A DNA stretch of 31,883 nt from a virus: the IMG/VR virus record IMGVR_UViG_3300047408_000022, positions 1-31,883 of that record. One strand, given 5' to 3'. Positions 24,542 through 31,883 of this stretch are shown one piece after another. The position numbers and the translations under genes are program-made. Numbering within the stretch: position 1 is the stretch's first letter; the number at the start of each line of letters is the position of its first letter. The notes under the pieces are model-generated. The model was not told the DNA's origin. It saw only the letters and a program-made list of their open reading frames with translations, and did not search any database.

Positions 24542-24984
24542 AGACCGGTCTGGACTACATGGCGGTCGAGATCTCCTGGGGCTCGAGGTGGGTCAACCTC
24601 AACGACGGCGAGACCTACAAGATCGCCGGTGACGCGACCCGGGACTCCACTCAGAAGAGCTGGCGGAAGGTGACCGCTGACTCCCCGATCCTGGGTGGCA
24701 ACTACCTGATCCACGCGGTCCCGGACATGGTGGCTGAGACGATCGGGGTCTGGGTGTACGGGCAGACCCAGACCGAGACCAGCGACAACCTGTTCAATCT
24801 CCAGGAGCTGTTCGAGCAGTACGACTACCGGGTCCGGTGGACCTTCGACGAGTACCGGGAGTACTGGCGCTGCCAGCTGGCCGACTCGACCATGAGCCGG
24901 GGGCAGGTGTGGACCCACAACATGATGGCCAGGGCTGAGTTCAACGTCCCTCGCTACCCGGACGTGGAGACGGAGCACATCTGA
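24538..24984 (+). CDS. Minor tail protein, possibly distal-tail-like
   Basis: The 148-residue product follows the tape measure region, where the distal tail protein or another tail-tip component is normally encoded. It is beta-rich and aromatic: VEISWGSRWVNLNDGETYKI, then a long helix with SDNLFNLQELFEQYDYRVRW, and FDEYREYWRCQLADS. The ELFEQ helix and YRVRW/YWRCQ strands resemble small tail-tip proteins that form the ring between tube and hub. The start and stop both overlap neighbours. The assignment is tentative, based on order and fold style. Confidence 0.6.
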   Translation: MKTGLDYMAVEISWGSRWVNLNDGETYKIAGDATRDSTQKSWRKVTADSPILGGNYLIHAVPDMVAETIGVWVYGQTQTETSDNLFNLQELFEQYDYRVRWTFDEYREYWRCQLADSTMSRGQVWTHNMMARAEFNVPRYPDVETEHI

Positions 24985-25427
24985 TGGCGGGTCGGATCAC
25001 CATGTGGGGAGCCCAGCAGCTGCTCACCACGTACTTCACCCAGGGCACCACCCCGCCGCCGACCTTCTACCTGGCCCTGGTCCGGGCGATCCCGCCCACC
25101 CCGTACATGGACGGCTCCGAGCTGGACGAGCCGGACACCCCCGACTACGCGCGGATCGCGATCCCCAACGACCTGGAGAACTGGTCCAACGACTCCCAGC
25201 CCCAGGAGATCTCCAACATCGCTCCGCAGCAGTTCGTCACCGCCACCACGGACTGGGGGCGGATCGGGTACTGGGCGCTGTGCGACGAGATGATCGACGG
25301 GAACAACTTCATCGTCGGGGACCTGGAGAACCCGGTGATGATCATGACCGGGGACCAGGCCACCTTCGAGGAGGGAGACATCAGTGCCACGCTGGGACCG
25401 TTCTTCCTGATGGATGACGACAGCTGA
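24984..25427 (+). CDS. Minor tail protein, Gp80-like tail-fibre family
   Basis: The 147-residue product fits the small actinophage tail protein family that begins with a FYLALV-type strand, followed by a proline-rich loop, YARIAIP, a middle with NIAPQQFVTAT, and then RIGYWALCDEM. NNFIVGDLENPVMIMTGDQA and a final strand ISATLGPFFLM complete it. Members are minor tail or fibre proteins and may fold as a compact beta structure. The gene starts at ATG 24984, overlapping the previous stop, and its TGA overlaps ATG 25427. The gene at 28725 has the same plan. The exact virion position is not known from sequence. Confidence 0.68.
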   Translation: MAGRITMWGAQQLLTTYFTQGTTPPPTFYLALVRAIPPTPYMDGSELDEPDTPDYARIAIPNDLENWSNDSQPQEISNIAPQQFVTATTDWGRIGYWALCDEMIDGNNFIVGDLENPVMIMTGDQATFEEGDISATLGPFFLMDDDS

Positions 25428-26458
25428 TGGCACAGATCCAGATCGTCCCAGGGAAGACCGACATCCAGCTGAAGGCGATCGGTCGTGGGCACAAGACCCC
25501 ACCGCTGCTGGCGGAGATGCCGGGCGGGCTGTACCCGATGAAGAGCGCGGCGTTCGTGGTCGACGAGTACCGGATCATGGCGGGTTGGCCGGTCCCGGTC
25601 CCGGACTGCGACATCCGGGCCGTGTGCCTGGTCAACGCGGAGGGAGCCCTGCTGGGGAACCGGGACTCACCGCTGGCGCTGACCACCAAGGCGGACATGC
25701 GCTGGGTGGCGGACTCGAACTACTACGACCAGACCACCCTGCAGTGGACCTCGTTCCAGGGGGATGTGACCCCGTGGGAGACCTCTCCACAGAACGCCCC
25801 CACCCTGGTCACCGACTACGAGTACCGGAACGGGGACGAGCGGTTCCTGGAGATGACCGCGCTCAACTTCGACTCCAACACCACCGACTACATGTGGAAC
25901 GACCTGGGCCGGGTGATGGGCGGGACCACCGGCTACACAGTGATCATGGTGATGAGTCCGAACTCGATCTACGGCAACGACCCGACGATCACCTCGCACG
26001 GTCTCTGGGGACCTAACCCAGGAGTCCCGGACTGGGATCCGGGGAAGGCACCCAAGGACTACGCCTGGGTGCTGTTCACGCTCGGCAACCAGGCGGTGAA
26101 CCTGACCACCGAGTCCCATGGCCTGCAGAAGGGGGTGGCCTTCGGGAACGCGCTGTCTGGCACCGCTCCCACCTACCTGGCGCTGGTCGTCAACCGACCG
26201 GCTGACACAGCGGGCAGGCCGGCGGTGACCATGTACGCCTCCTCAGGGCCCTCGAACGTCGTGACCAAGGGATTGGTCGCCCAGGGTGCTCCTAGCGCCC
26301 TGAGCACGGACTTCTGGCTGGGGAACGGGCCCTTCTCGGACACCGGCACCGCAGACATGGCTCTGTTCGACCTGAGCGTCTACGCCAACCCCTTGAGTGC
26401 CGATCAAGTGGTCGCTGAGTTCACCTCCCTGACCACCGTCTACGGGGGTGACGGGTGA
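25427..26458 (+). CDS. Minor tail protein with LamG / concanavalin-like C-terminal domain
   Basis: The 343-residue product has an N-terminal part of about 120 residues and then a beta-rich domain. That domain includes YMWNDLGRVMGGTTGYTVIM, TYLALVVNRP and the closing motif MALFDLSVYANPLSADQVVA, followed by a short helix and VYGG. The DLSVYANPLSADQV type of ending is characteristic of LamG/concanavalin-like folds, which often bind carbohydrate. A role in host surface recognition is therefore likely but inferred. Start and stop overlap neighbouring genes. Confidence 0.7.
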   Translation: MAQIQIVPGKTDIQLKAIGRGHKTPPLLAEMPGGLYPMKSAAFVVDEYRIMAGWPVPVPDCDIRAVCLVNAEGALLGNRDSPLALTTKADMRWVADSNYYDQTTLQWTSFQGDVTPWETSPQNAPTLVTDYEYRNGDERFLEMTALNFDSNTTDYMWNDLGRVMGGTTGYTVIMVMSPNSIYGNDPTITSHGLWGPNPGVPDWDPGKAPKDYAWVLFTLGNQAVNLTTESHGLQKGVAFGNALSGTAPTYLALVVNRPADTAGRPAVTMYASSGPSNVVTKGLVAQGAPSALSTDFWLGNGPFSDTGTADMALFDLSVYANPLSADQVVAEFTSLTTVYGGDG

Positions 26459-28728
26459 AGACGCTGACCGCCTACCCGTCCGAGCAGGAGCCGTTGGGGT
26501 ACTTCCGGATCTTCGCCACCCCGCCCGGTGGGTTCCTGCGCGAGATCACGGTGTTCCGGGGAGCCCCGGTGAAGATCGGAGCGGTCTCGACCCAGGACCC
26601 GTTCGGGGAGCGGACCGCCAGCCTGAGCTTCCCGCAGATCACCGTCTTCGACACCCCTGGGGTGGTGAACAGCGACCTGGACTGGCTGGTGCCGGACACC
26701 GACATCGACATCGTGTGGCAGAACGTGGGGACCTACGACTTCAACTGGCGCTGGGAGGGTTACATCGCCTCCTACAACTTCAGCCTGTCCGGCAACGACT
26801 CCTCCTTCACCACCGACCTGAAGGGGGCCTTCTACGGCCTGGACGACTACCTGGCCATCCCCACCTTCCCGAAGCGACCGATCCCGTTCGAGATCCTGAT
26901 CGCGCAGGCCTTCGACCAGGACGAGCACCCCGCGCACCTGGGCCGGTTCCGGGTGCTGTTCCCGGAGGACTGGGAGAAGCGGGTACCGCCGTTCACCGAC
27001 CCGAACTACCTGAGCGCGCTGAAGCCGTGGGGTGTGAAGACCGGGCAGCGCTGGACCGGGCTCACCACCCGCTCCACCGGGTCCTGGGAGCCGCTGCTGA
27101 CCGGCCACGTCCAGACCAAGCTGGCCACCATGTTCGACTCCGGTGGGAGGCAGTGGAGCATCCGGAACCGGGGACACCGCCGGCCTGAGCTGTTCCTGCG
27201 CAGGATCCCCGACACCACCGACGACCGGATCATCGAGATCCAGCTGGGTGCTCCAGGGGTCACCATGGACGGCTCCAGGGACTTCACCCAGCGGGCCGGG
27301 GTGATCTACGGGCAGGGCGTGGACGAGGAGCAGATCGCCTACTCCAACATCGTGGTCTCACCCGATGGCAGGGACACCCACTTCGCGCCGTTCGCGTACT
27401 CACCACGGCTGTACCCCAGGAAGCACAACCCGCTCCTGGACCCGACCATGAAGCCGAAGGAGACCCGGCTCCAGTTCGTGGACGGGGTGGACGAGCTCAG
27501 CGCGATGACGATCGCCCAGGCCCAGTACCAGCGGTTCTCCGAGCCCGGGATCACCGGCAGCATCACCCTGACCACCGACCCCCGTACCTCTGCCGGCCAG
27601 CTGGTGCCCAGGCTGATGATCCGGGGTGGGCAGACGATCAGGATCAACGGGCTGTTCGGGATCAAGGAGGGGGTGCTGGCCCACCTAACCGAGGTGTCTG
27701 CCGACTTCACCACGCTGACCACGAACCTGACCTTCGACACCAAGTACCGCGACCAGCTGACGGTGGGCGAGGTCCAGGCCAGGACCAGGGACGCGCTGTC
27801 CCCGATACACGCGCTGCAGGTGGGCAGGTTCTCCAACACCATCCAGGACCTGGTGCTGCCGTGGTCCTACAAGGCGGGGAGCGGGATCATCCCGACCGCC
27901 GCCAAGGAGTTCTTCAACGAGAAGATCACCGACCCCAACGCCGCCTTCCCGTTCGAGGCATGGACTAGGAAGTACCCGCCGAAGAACCCCGCGTACCGGC
28001 CCTACTACATCGAGATCGGGCCGACCAACCAGAACAACTCGAGCGCCAACTGGAGCTGTGTGAGCCGGGACGGACAGCCGCTGATGGCGATCCCGATCCG
28101 GATGTCCCAGGCCGGCACCATCCGGCTGAGCCAGATGGCTGCCTACGACCGGGACGGCAACGTGATGCCGGTGAAGTTCCACCTGAGCGTCTACGACACC
28201 AACGGGATCGCGGTGAACGGGATGCCACAGTTCCCCGGGATGCCCACCGATGACTTCTTCCCGGAGTACCTGCACGCGCGCCGGGTGGATGGGACCGTGA
28301 TCCCGACCCACTACGGGACCGGGATCCCCGGCAACGGCGGAGCGGCCAAGATGCAGACCCACCCGTTCTACAAGGGCGGGTGGGAGAACGTGCAGCCGAA
28401 CGGGATGAAGTTCCCCTGGGGTGGCACCACCGGTGAGCCCCAGAAGCCGGACGTGGACCCGAAGGTGGGCTGGGGCACCTTCTACGAGCCGGCGGGCTAC
28501 TCGCCCGGACGGTTCTCCAAGGGAGCGGCCCGGACCGGGATGCTCTCCGACGACTCGACCTGGGGCTGGGACCTGACCGACATCAGCGTGCGCACGGACT
28601 CCAAGGCGCTGAACCTGCGCGACGAGTACGCCGGTCAGCTCTTCGTGATGATCTACTGCGACGATCAGGACGATAAGTCTGTGTACTTCCTCGGGCGCTT
28701 CATAAGGCAGGAGCCTGGACAGTCATGA
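26455..28728 (+). CDS. Large minor tail protein, probable tail-tip hub component
   Basis: The 757-residue product starts at GTG 26455, overlapping the previous stop. The N-terminal 430 residues resemble tail hub proteins of the Tal or baseplate-hub type: strands with GYFRIFATPPGGFLREITV, AFYGLDDYLAIP, and later QLVPRLMIRGGQTIRINGLF and GVLAHLTEVSADFTTLT. The C-terminal 300 residues are rich in Gly, Pro, Asp and aromatic residues, include strands such as RMSQAGTIRLSQMAAYDRDG, and look like a receptor-contact or jelly-roll region. The size and the location after distal-tail-like and fibre-like genes fit the tip of a long non-contractile tail. The family is not named with certainty. Confidence 0.65.
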   Translation: MKTLTAYPSEQEPLGYFRIFATPPGGFLREITVFRGAPVKIGAVSTQDPFGERTASLSFPQITVFDTPGVVNSDLDWLVPDTDIDIVWQNVGTYDFNWRWEGYIASYNFSLSGNDSSFTTDLKGAFYGLDDYLAIPTFPKRPIPFEILIAQAFDQDEHPAHLGRFRVLFPEDWEKRVPPFTDPNYLSALKPWGVKTGQRWTGLTTRSTGSWEPLLTGHVQTKLATMFDSGGRQWSIRNRGHRRPELFLRRIPDTTDDRIIEIQLGAPGVTMDGSRDFTQRAGVIYGQGVDEEQIAYSNIVVSPDGRDTHFAPFAYSPRLYPRKHNPLLDPTMKPKETRLQFVDGVDELSAMTIAQAQYQRFSEPGITGSITLTTDPRTSAGQLVPRLMIRGGQTIRINGLFGIKEGVLAHLTEVSADFTTLTTNLTFDTKYRDQLTVGEVQARTRDALSPIHALQVGRFSNTIQDLVLPWSYKAGSGIIPTAAKEFFNEKITDPNAAFPFEAWTRKYPPKNPAYRPYYIEIGPTNQNNSSANWSCVSRDGQPLMAIPIRMSQAGTIRLSQMAAYDRDGNVMPVKFHLSVYDTNGIAVNGMPQFPGMPTDDFFPEYLHARRVDGTVIPTHYGTGIPGNGGAAKMQTHPFYKGGWENVQPNGMKFPWGGTTGEPQKPDVDPKVGWGTFYEPAGYSPGRFSKGAARTGMLSDDSTWGWDLTDISVRTDSKALNLRDEYAGQLFVMIYCDDQDDKSVYFLGRFIRQEPGQS

Positions 28729-29090
28729 GCGATGGAAGCTTGACCGACGAGCAGGTCCACATCTGGCTGCAGGACATCGCGGACAAGGGCTGGGTCAGCC
28801 TGCACTTCGACAGCCCGGCCCTGGGCGGACCGGACAACGCGGAGATCGCCGGCGGTGGCTACCAGCGGTTCAAGATGATCTGGAGCCAGCCCTCCAGCCG
28901 GGCGATCTGGTCTCAGGTGGACGCCAAGTTCACCGGGCTGGTGCAGAACAAGATCACCTACTTCGGCGTCTGGGATGCTGCGAAGAAGGGGATGCTGCGC
29001 GCGTACGGCGAGCTGCCGGACCCGGTGGTGGTGCTCAACGGCAAGGGCTACACCTTGCACCACCACCTGCTGGTCGTCTCCTTCGGCTGA
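28725..29090 (+). CDS. Minor tail protein, Gp80-like tail-fibre family
   Basis: The 121-residue product is the last of the plus-strand genes. It opens with a helix, then WVSLHFDSPALGGPDNAEIA, GGGYQRFKMIW, an IWSQVDAKFTGL segment, ITYFGVWDAAKKGMLRAYGE and LPDPVVVLNGKGYTLHHH. The order strand, GGGY-x-R, FGVWD, GxL, and PxxVxxG is that of the small actinophage tail-fibre family, as in the gene at 24984. The start overlaps the hub gene as ATGA. The stop is 19 bases before the long hairpin. Confidence 0.68.
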   Translation: MSDGSLTDEQVHIWLQDIADKGWVSLHFDSPALGGPDNAEIAGGGYQRFKMIWSQPSSRAIWSQVDAKFTGLVQNKITYFGVWDAAKKGMLRAYGELPDPVVVLNGKGYTLHHHLLVVSFG

Positions 29091-29109
29091 CCTGCAAAAG
29101 GGCACAAAA

Positions 29110-29174
29110 AAAGGGCCCTTGGCCCGGGGCCCGCCCCTCCCCGAAGGGAGAGACGGGCCCCGGAAGGGTCCTTT
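29110..29174. terminator. Bidirectional terminator between convergent operons
   Basis: The outer stem pairs 29110-29120 with 29164-29174 (11 pairs, one G-U). The inner stem CCGGGGCCCG (29124-29133) pairs with 29154-29163, and CTCCC-CGAA-GGGAG caps it at 29137-29150. On the minus strand a run of seven or more U follows the stem (from the A run at 29104-29112), so termination there should be strong. On the plus strand the outer arm itself ends in UUU. The minus-strand stop codon directly adjoins the stem. Confidence 0.85.
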
Positions 29175-29447
29175 CTAGATGGCGCGGTTCTCGCCGTACT
29201 TGGTGCCGACCACGAACCCCAACACGTAGATCTGGATCAGCGTGGTGGGGTCCTCGAGGTTCAGGTCGTTGGACTTGATCAGCACGGCGATGGCCTCCAT
29301 CGCGTGCTTGGTGACCTGATCGAAGCTCATCCCGAGCACCTCATCGAACGAGGGATCGTTGGTGAGGTTCAGGTCCTTCAGCGCCACACTGATGGCATCA
29401 GTGAGGTCGTCCTTCGGTGTTGCCTCCCAGTTCGGCATGTCACTCAC
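29175..29447 (-). CDS. Small acidic protein of unknown function
   Basis: The 90-residue product is acidic and helical. It includes DLTDAISVALKDLNLTND, MSFDQVTKHAMEAIAVLI and an end TLIQIYVLGFVVGTKYGE. The hydrophobic LGFVVGTKY end resembles CFIAGRTY in the small gene at 30835, so the two may be distant relatives. The start is uncertain: GTG at 29447 or ATG at 29438, the latter overlapping no stop. It is the last gene of the minus-strand set and ends at the long hairpin. I do not recognise a family. Confidence 0.68.
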   Translation of the reverse strand: MSDMPNWEATPKDDLTDAISVALKDLNLTNDPSFDEVLGMSFDQVTKHAMEAIAVLIKSNDLNLEDPTTLIQIYVLGFVVGTKYGENRAI

Positions 29448-30183
29448 CGACCTTGATGGCGTCCGACCCCAGCCGCTCCTCGATCAGCTGTGCACGTACG
29501 CTGCCCGGCTCGGCAGTGAACATGATGGCGCTGACCAGATCCCGGTCCCTCAGGGCCGTGTAGGTGGCCATGTCGGTGTGGAACATCCGGGCCACCGGAT
29601 CGGTGACCAGGCCGGCCATCATGGCGACGAACCGATTGTCCTGCGCCTTCTCCGCCATGATCTCCTCGATCGTCGGCTGCGAGATGGCGTCCTGCAGGTA
29701 CTCGAACATCACGCCACCACCGCCTTCGCCCTCGATGGTGCTGGAGAGGGTGAGCTTTTGATCGAGCCAGGTGACCTCCCCGTCCTCGATCAGGTAGGGC
29801 AGGGAGATCAGACCGAACTCACCATTACGCTCGTGCGCCGTGGTGGTGAGGCACTCGGTCACCCAGTGCTCGGTGCGGTTCTCAGGAACCGCCTCGAACG
29901 TGTACTGCATCTCGTGCGGCTCCCAGGGTTTCCCGGTGTGCGGGGACTCCGGGTGGGTGGTGTTGTAGGACTCGAAGGTCATCGCCATGGTGGTCGCTGC
30001 GAAGCCCTGTGCGCCGACCAGACCAGCCTGTAGGCCGATGTCCCGGTCGAGCGGGGTCTGCACCATGACGACCATCTCGTCGCCACGCCAGAAGTGCAGG
30101 TAGATCGCGAGGTCGGTGTTCTCCGGCTCACTAGCTACCCAGCTCTCCTTGGTCTCCTTCATCAGTTCGCTGGTCCGTGCCAT
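29440..30183 (-). CDS. Unknown protein (247 aa) of the minus-strand operon
   Basis: The gene begins at ATG 30183 (MARTSELMKETKESW) with GAGAAG just upstream, overlapping the preceding gene by 53 bases. An upstream GTG at 30201 is also in frame. The sequence includes DLAIYLHFWRGDEMVVMVQT, a Gly/Ala-rich segment, HERNGEFGLISLPYLI, WLDQKLTLSSTIEGEGG and TIEEIMAEKAQDNRFVAMMA. It is acidic and mixed alpha/beta. I recognise no family and no catalytic motif. The open frame extends further upstream only because the other strand and frame are GC-rich; that part has gene-shadow composition (Arg/Ser/Thr/Pro) and is left out. Confidence 0.7.
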   Translation of the reverse strand: MARTSELMKETKESWVASEPENTDLAIYLHFWRGDEMVVMVQTPLDRDIGLQAGLVGAQGFAATTMAMTFESYNTTHPESPHTGKPWEPHEMQYTFEAVPENRTEHWVTECLTTTAHERNGEFGLISLPYLIEDGEVTWLDQKLTLSSTIEGEGGGGVMFEYLQDAISQPTIEEIMAEKAQDNRFVAMMAGLVTDPVARMFHTDMATYTALRDRDLVSAIMFTAEPGSVRAQLIEERLGSDAIKVGE

Positions 30184-30838
30184 CTTCTCTTGCAGACTCA
30201 CTGGCAATCTCGATTCCGTCCAGAACGTCGCGCTCCCGCCAGGAAGTGCCCATCCGAGTGCCAGCCAGGAAGCTGGCGGTGACGCACGCCGTGCCACACA
30301 GGAGCCAGACATCCCAGACCTTGTGCGGCCTGACCTCGCTGTGCGCGAAGCCGGTGGCGTGTGCCATGTGTGCGAGTGCGCCGTCGATGTAGGTGTTGAA
30401 GTACTCGCACACCTGCTTGTCGTCGGCGAACCCCTTGGCCATCCGCATGGACGACTCCCTGAAGGTGTCGTCATGCCAGAGGTGATCCACGTTGTTGAAG
30501 TGGAACATCATCTTGACCAGGTGATCGTTGCGATGCCCGAGCATCACCCCGTCCGCGAACGCACCCAGCGACACCGCGATCATCGGTGCCTGCAGGTACG
30601 TGGCGGTGAGCGTGAGCAGCTCATCGCCATCGGTCGGGAGGACACTGCCGGCGTACTGCCGGTAGCCGCGCCGCATGATGATCAGCAGACGCTCCTCGTA
30701 GTAGCCGCGCATCGCGGTGAACCCAGGAGCGAGCTCGTCGCCCTGGGTCGGGATCACTGCTGCTCCCGGGTGGTCGCCAACCACGTCGTCCCTGGACTTC
30801 TCGAAGGACGACTTCACCTCATCGGCTAGATCGTTCAT
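30131..30838 (-). CDS. Unknown protein (235 aa) of the minus-strand operon
   Basis: The gene starts at ATG 30838, overlapping the previous stop as ATGA, behind GGGAG. The sequence contains FTAMRGYYEERLLIIMRRGY, a helix with YLQAPMIAVSLGAFADGVML, a His/Asn-rich segment MMFHFNNVDHLWHDDTF, and a hydrophobic stretch VWLLCGTACVTASFLAG (about residues 175-192). A charged end rich in Glu, Asp and Arg follows. The His and Asp positions could bind metal, but no known motif is matched. One membrane segment is possible. The function is unknown. Confidence 0.75.
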   Translation of the reverse strand: MNDLADEVKSSFEKSRDDVVGDHPGAAVIPTQGDELAPGFTAMRGYYEERLLIIMRRGYRQYAGSVLPTDGDELLTLTATYLQAPMIAVSLGAFADGVMLGHRNDHLVKMMFHFNNVDHLWHDDTFRESSMRMAKGFADDKQVCEYFNTYIDGALAHMAHATGFAHSEVRPHKVWDVWLLCGTACVTASFLAGTRMGTSWRERDVLDGIEIASESAREDGTDQRTDEGDQGELGS

Positions 30839-31125
30839 GTCGCTCCCTTCTTGGACAGGTACGCGATGTACTCGTGCACCTCGTCCGGGGTCATCGGGAT
30901 CTCGATGACCGCCTCGGGCATCTCCGGCTCCTGGTCGACCTGGTAGGTCCGCCCAGCGATGAAGCAGAGCATGGCGACGTTGAGGTCGTCGTCGCTCGGG
31001 GGTGGGAGCTGGTTGGTGTTGTAGATCTGTGTCACCAACATCCGCAGATCCTCTTCGATCTGACCATCGACGTTGGTGTCGTACCGCTCGATCGCCTCCT
31101 GGGTGAAGGCGTCTTCGATCTCCAT
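30835..31125 (-). CDS. Small acidic protein following the AAA ATPase gene
   Basis: The 96-residue product starts at ATG 31125 (MEIEDAFTQEAIERY), chosen because AAAGGA stands seven bases upstream. A further in-frame ATG at 31164 lies in the loop of the hairpin at 31146-31188 and is less likely. The protein is acidic and helical, with QIEEDLRMLVTQIYNTNQLP, DDLNVAMLCFIAGRTYQV and IPMTPDEVHEYIAYLSKK. The LCFIAGRTY segment resembles part of the 29175 protein. The gene overlaps the next by four bases. Function unknown. Confidence 0.75.
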   Translation of the reverse strand: MEIEDAFTQEAIERYDTNVDGQIEEDLRMLVTQIYNTNQLPPPSDDDLNVAMLCFIAGRTYQVDQEPEMPEAVIEIPMTPDEVHEYIAYLSKKGAT

Positions 31126-31145
31126 CTCGTTCCTTTCGTGGCGAG

Positions 31146-31188
31146 CCCCAGAGGGGAGGGTCATATCCCTTTCCCCTCCCCTCTGGGG
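31146..31188. terminator. Perfect 15-base inverted repeat after the AAA ATPase gene
   Basis: Arms 31146-31160 and 31174-31188 (CCCCAGAGGGGAGGG and its complement) flank a 13-base loop. In the minus-strand direction it lies eight bases after the ATPase stop. No U run follows it there, so it may be a partial terminator, an RNA-processing site or a stabiliser that separates expression of the ATPase from the next gene. Confidence 0.55.
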
Positions 31189-31196
31189 AGTCTCAC

Positions 31197-31883
31197 CTAG
31201 TCGCGGACCAGAATGCTGCCACTGTCGCCGACATCGACGAAGTGCTGCTGCAGCTCCTGAGCGATCAGGTCACGCAGCGCGATCTCGAGCGCCGGCTTCG
31301 TGGGCCGGGACTCGGTGTCCGTGTGCAGCTGCCAAGCCGCACGCAGCGCGTTCGCGCACCGCACGAAGTCCTCGGTCGCCAGCGGCTGGCCGAGTGCCTT
31401 CGTCCGGATGACGCTCTGCTTGCTGACGCCCTTGAGCGCCTGCACGATCCACGACGGGCTGAACCCCTCGTAGGCCGAGTGCAGAGCCTCGTAGTCGAGC
31501 TCCTCCCGCTGAGCCGCCGGGATGAGCACGTTGATGAGCCGCTCCACCCCCGCCTTGTCGAGGTCGGAGACGTAGATCATGCGGTTGATGCGACCCGCAC
31601 GAGTCATCGCCTTCGGCAGCTCTCCGACGTGGTTCGAGGTCATCAGGAGCAGCACTTCGCGCCCCTTGGTCCTCATGCCGTCGAACTGCTCGAGGAGCTG
31701 GTCCATCTTCTGCGGACTGGAGGTGATGAGCTTCTCCACGTCCTCGATGACGAGAACCACCGGCGTGCCGAGGAGCTCCGCGAAGCGCATGACGTGCTTC
31801 AGGTCCTCGTCCCACCGAGCCTGGATAAACGACCAACCGTTCTCCAGACAGATCTGCGCGGAGATCGCGGCTGCGAGCGTCTT
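31197..31883 (-). CDS. AAA family ATPase, C-terminal part (5' end outside window)
   Basis: The frame is open to the window edge, and 228 residues are visible. The first two, K-T, followed by LAAAISAQICLENGW, look like the end of a Walker A loop (GKT). Walker B is VVLVIEDVEKLI (Glu47, Asp48 of the visible part), sensor 1 is LLLMTSNH, and the arginine-finger region is MTRAGRINRMI. A helical lid domain follows. The lost part must hold the start of Walker A and any N-terminal domain. Classical AAA proteins use ATP to remodel or unfold protein substrates; the partner here is unknown. It is the first visible gene of a minus-strand operon with two small acidic and two unknown proteins. Confidence 0.85.
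   Translation of the reverse strand, partial: KTLAAAISAQICLENGWSFIQARWDEDLKHVMRFAELLGTPVVLVIEDVEKLITSSPQKMDQLLEQFDGMRTKGREVLLLMTSNHVGELPKAMTRAGRINRMIYVSDLDKAGVERLINVLIPAAQREELDYEALHSAYEGFSPSWIVQALKGVSKQSVIRTKALGQPLATEDFVRCANALRAAWQLHTDTESRPTKPALEIALRDLIAQELQQHFVDVGDSGSILVRD

Noticed and set aside
30184-30474. Upstream extension of the 29440 gene to 30474
   Set aside because: The extra 97 residues overlap the well-supported 30131 gene and have shadow composition.
1-31883. CRISPR array, tRNA genes, insertion sequences, attachment sites
   Set aside because: No regularly spaced direct repeats, no cloverleaf candidates, no transposase and no terminal repeats were seen by eye. A tRNA scan or repeat search could still find weak ones.

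Overview
This window is the virion-structure region of a tailed, siphovirus-type actinobacteriophage, read as part of a larger phage genome or prophage. The evidence is the unbroken order of head, neck, tail-tube and tail-tip genes, the GC-rich codon use with G/C third positions, and genes packed with 1- or 4-base start/stop overlaps. No integrase, tRNA, lysis cassette or bacterial housekeeping gene is visible. The host is probably a high-GC actinobacterium; the sequence alone does not name it.

Layout, plus strand: the end of a portal gene (3-824); a 1304-residue protein of unknown role (826-4740); a MuF/SPP1 gp7-type minor head protein (4737-6647); an XkdF-type prohead protease (6670-7929); two Gly/Ala-rich, lysine-rich proteins with many hydrophobic segments (7929-10384); a probable scaffold (10386-11192); a decoration-like protein (11208-11609); and the major capsid protein (11623-12621), followed by a strong hairpin. 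Next comes the neck: a connector (14364), a DUF6093-like stopper (14876), an HK97 gp10-like protein (15798) and a tail terminator (16246). The tail follows: a short linker gene (16717), the tail tube (16894), a tail assembly chaperone pair joined by a -1 frameshift at CCCTTTC (17424-18211), a 2021-residue tape measure carrying M23 and SLT lytic domains (18216-24281), and tail-tip genes to 29090.

A second, minus-strand block (29175-31883) converges on the tail genes. In its order of transcription it encodes an AAA ATPase (cut by the window edge), a small acidic protein, two unknown proteins of about 240 residues and another small acidic protein. A long hairpin at 29110-29174 lies between the two blocks and fits a bidirectional terminator.

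The most unusual feature is a short peptide tag, consensus M-x-S-A-F-G-[VI]-[DE]-H-G-x-[IVL]-S-K. It forms the N-terminus of five otherwise dissimilar small genes (12684, 13615, 13954, 15289, 24278) inserted between conserved morphogenesis genes. It also appears once inside a larger protein, where an ACG replaces the expected ATG (10175), and once as a truncated C-terminal copy (8961). Serine codons switch between AGC and TCN among copies, which points to selection on the peptide. Several tagged or neighbouring proteins carry Gly/Ala-rich hydrophobic segments flanked by lysine and arginine. I infer a family of virion cargo proteins, perhaps packaged into the procapsid and processed by the XkdF-type protease or ejected with DNA. 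This is a hypothesis.
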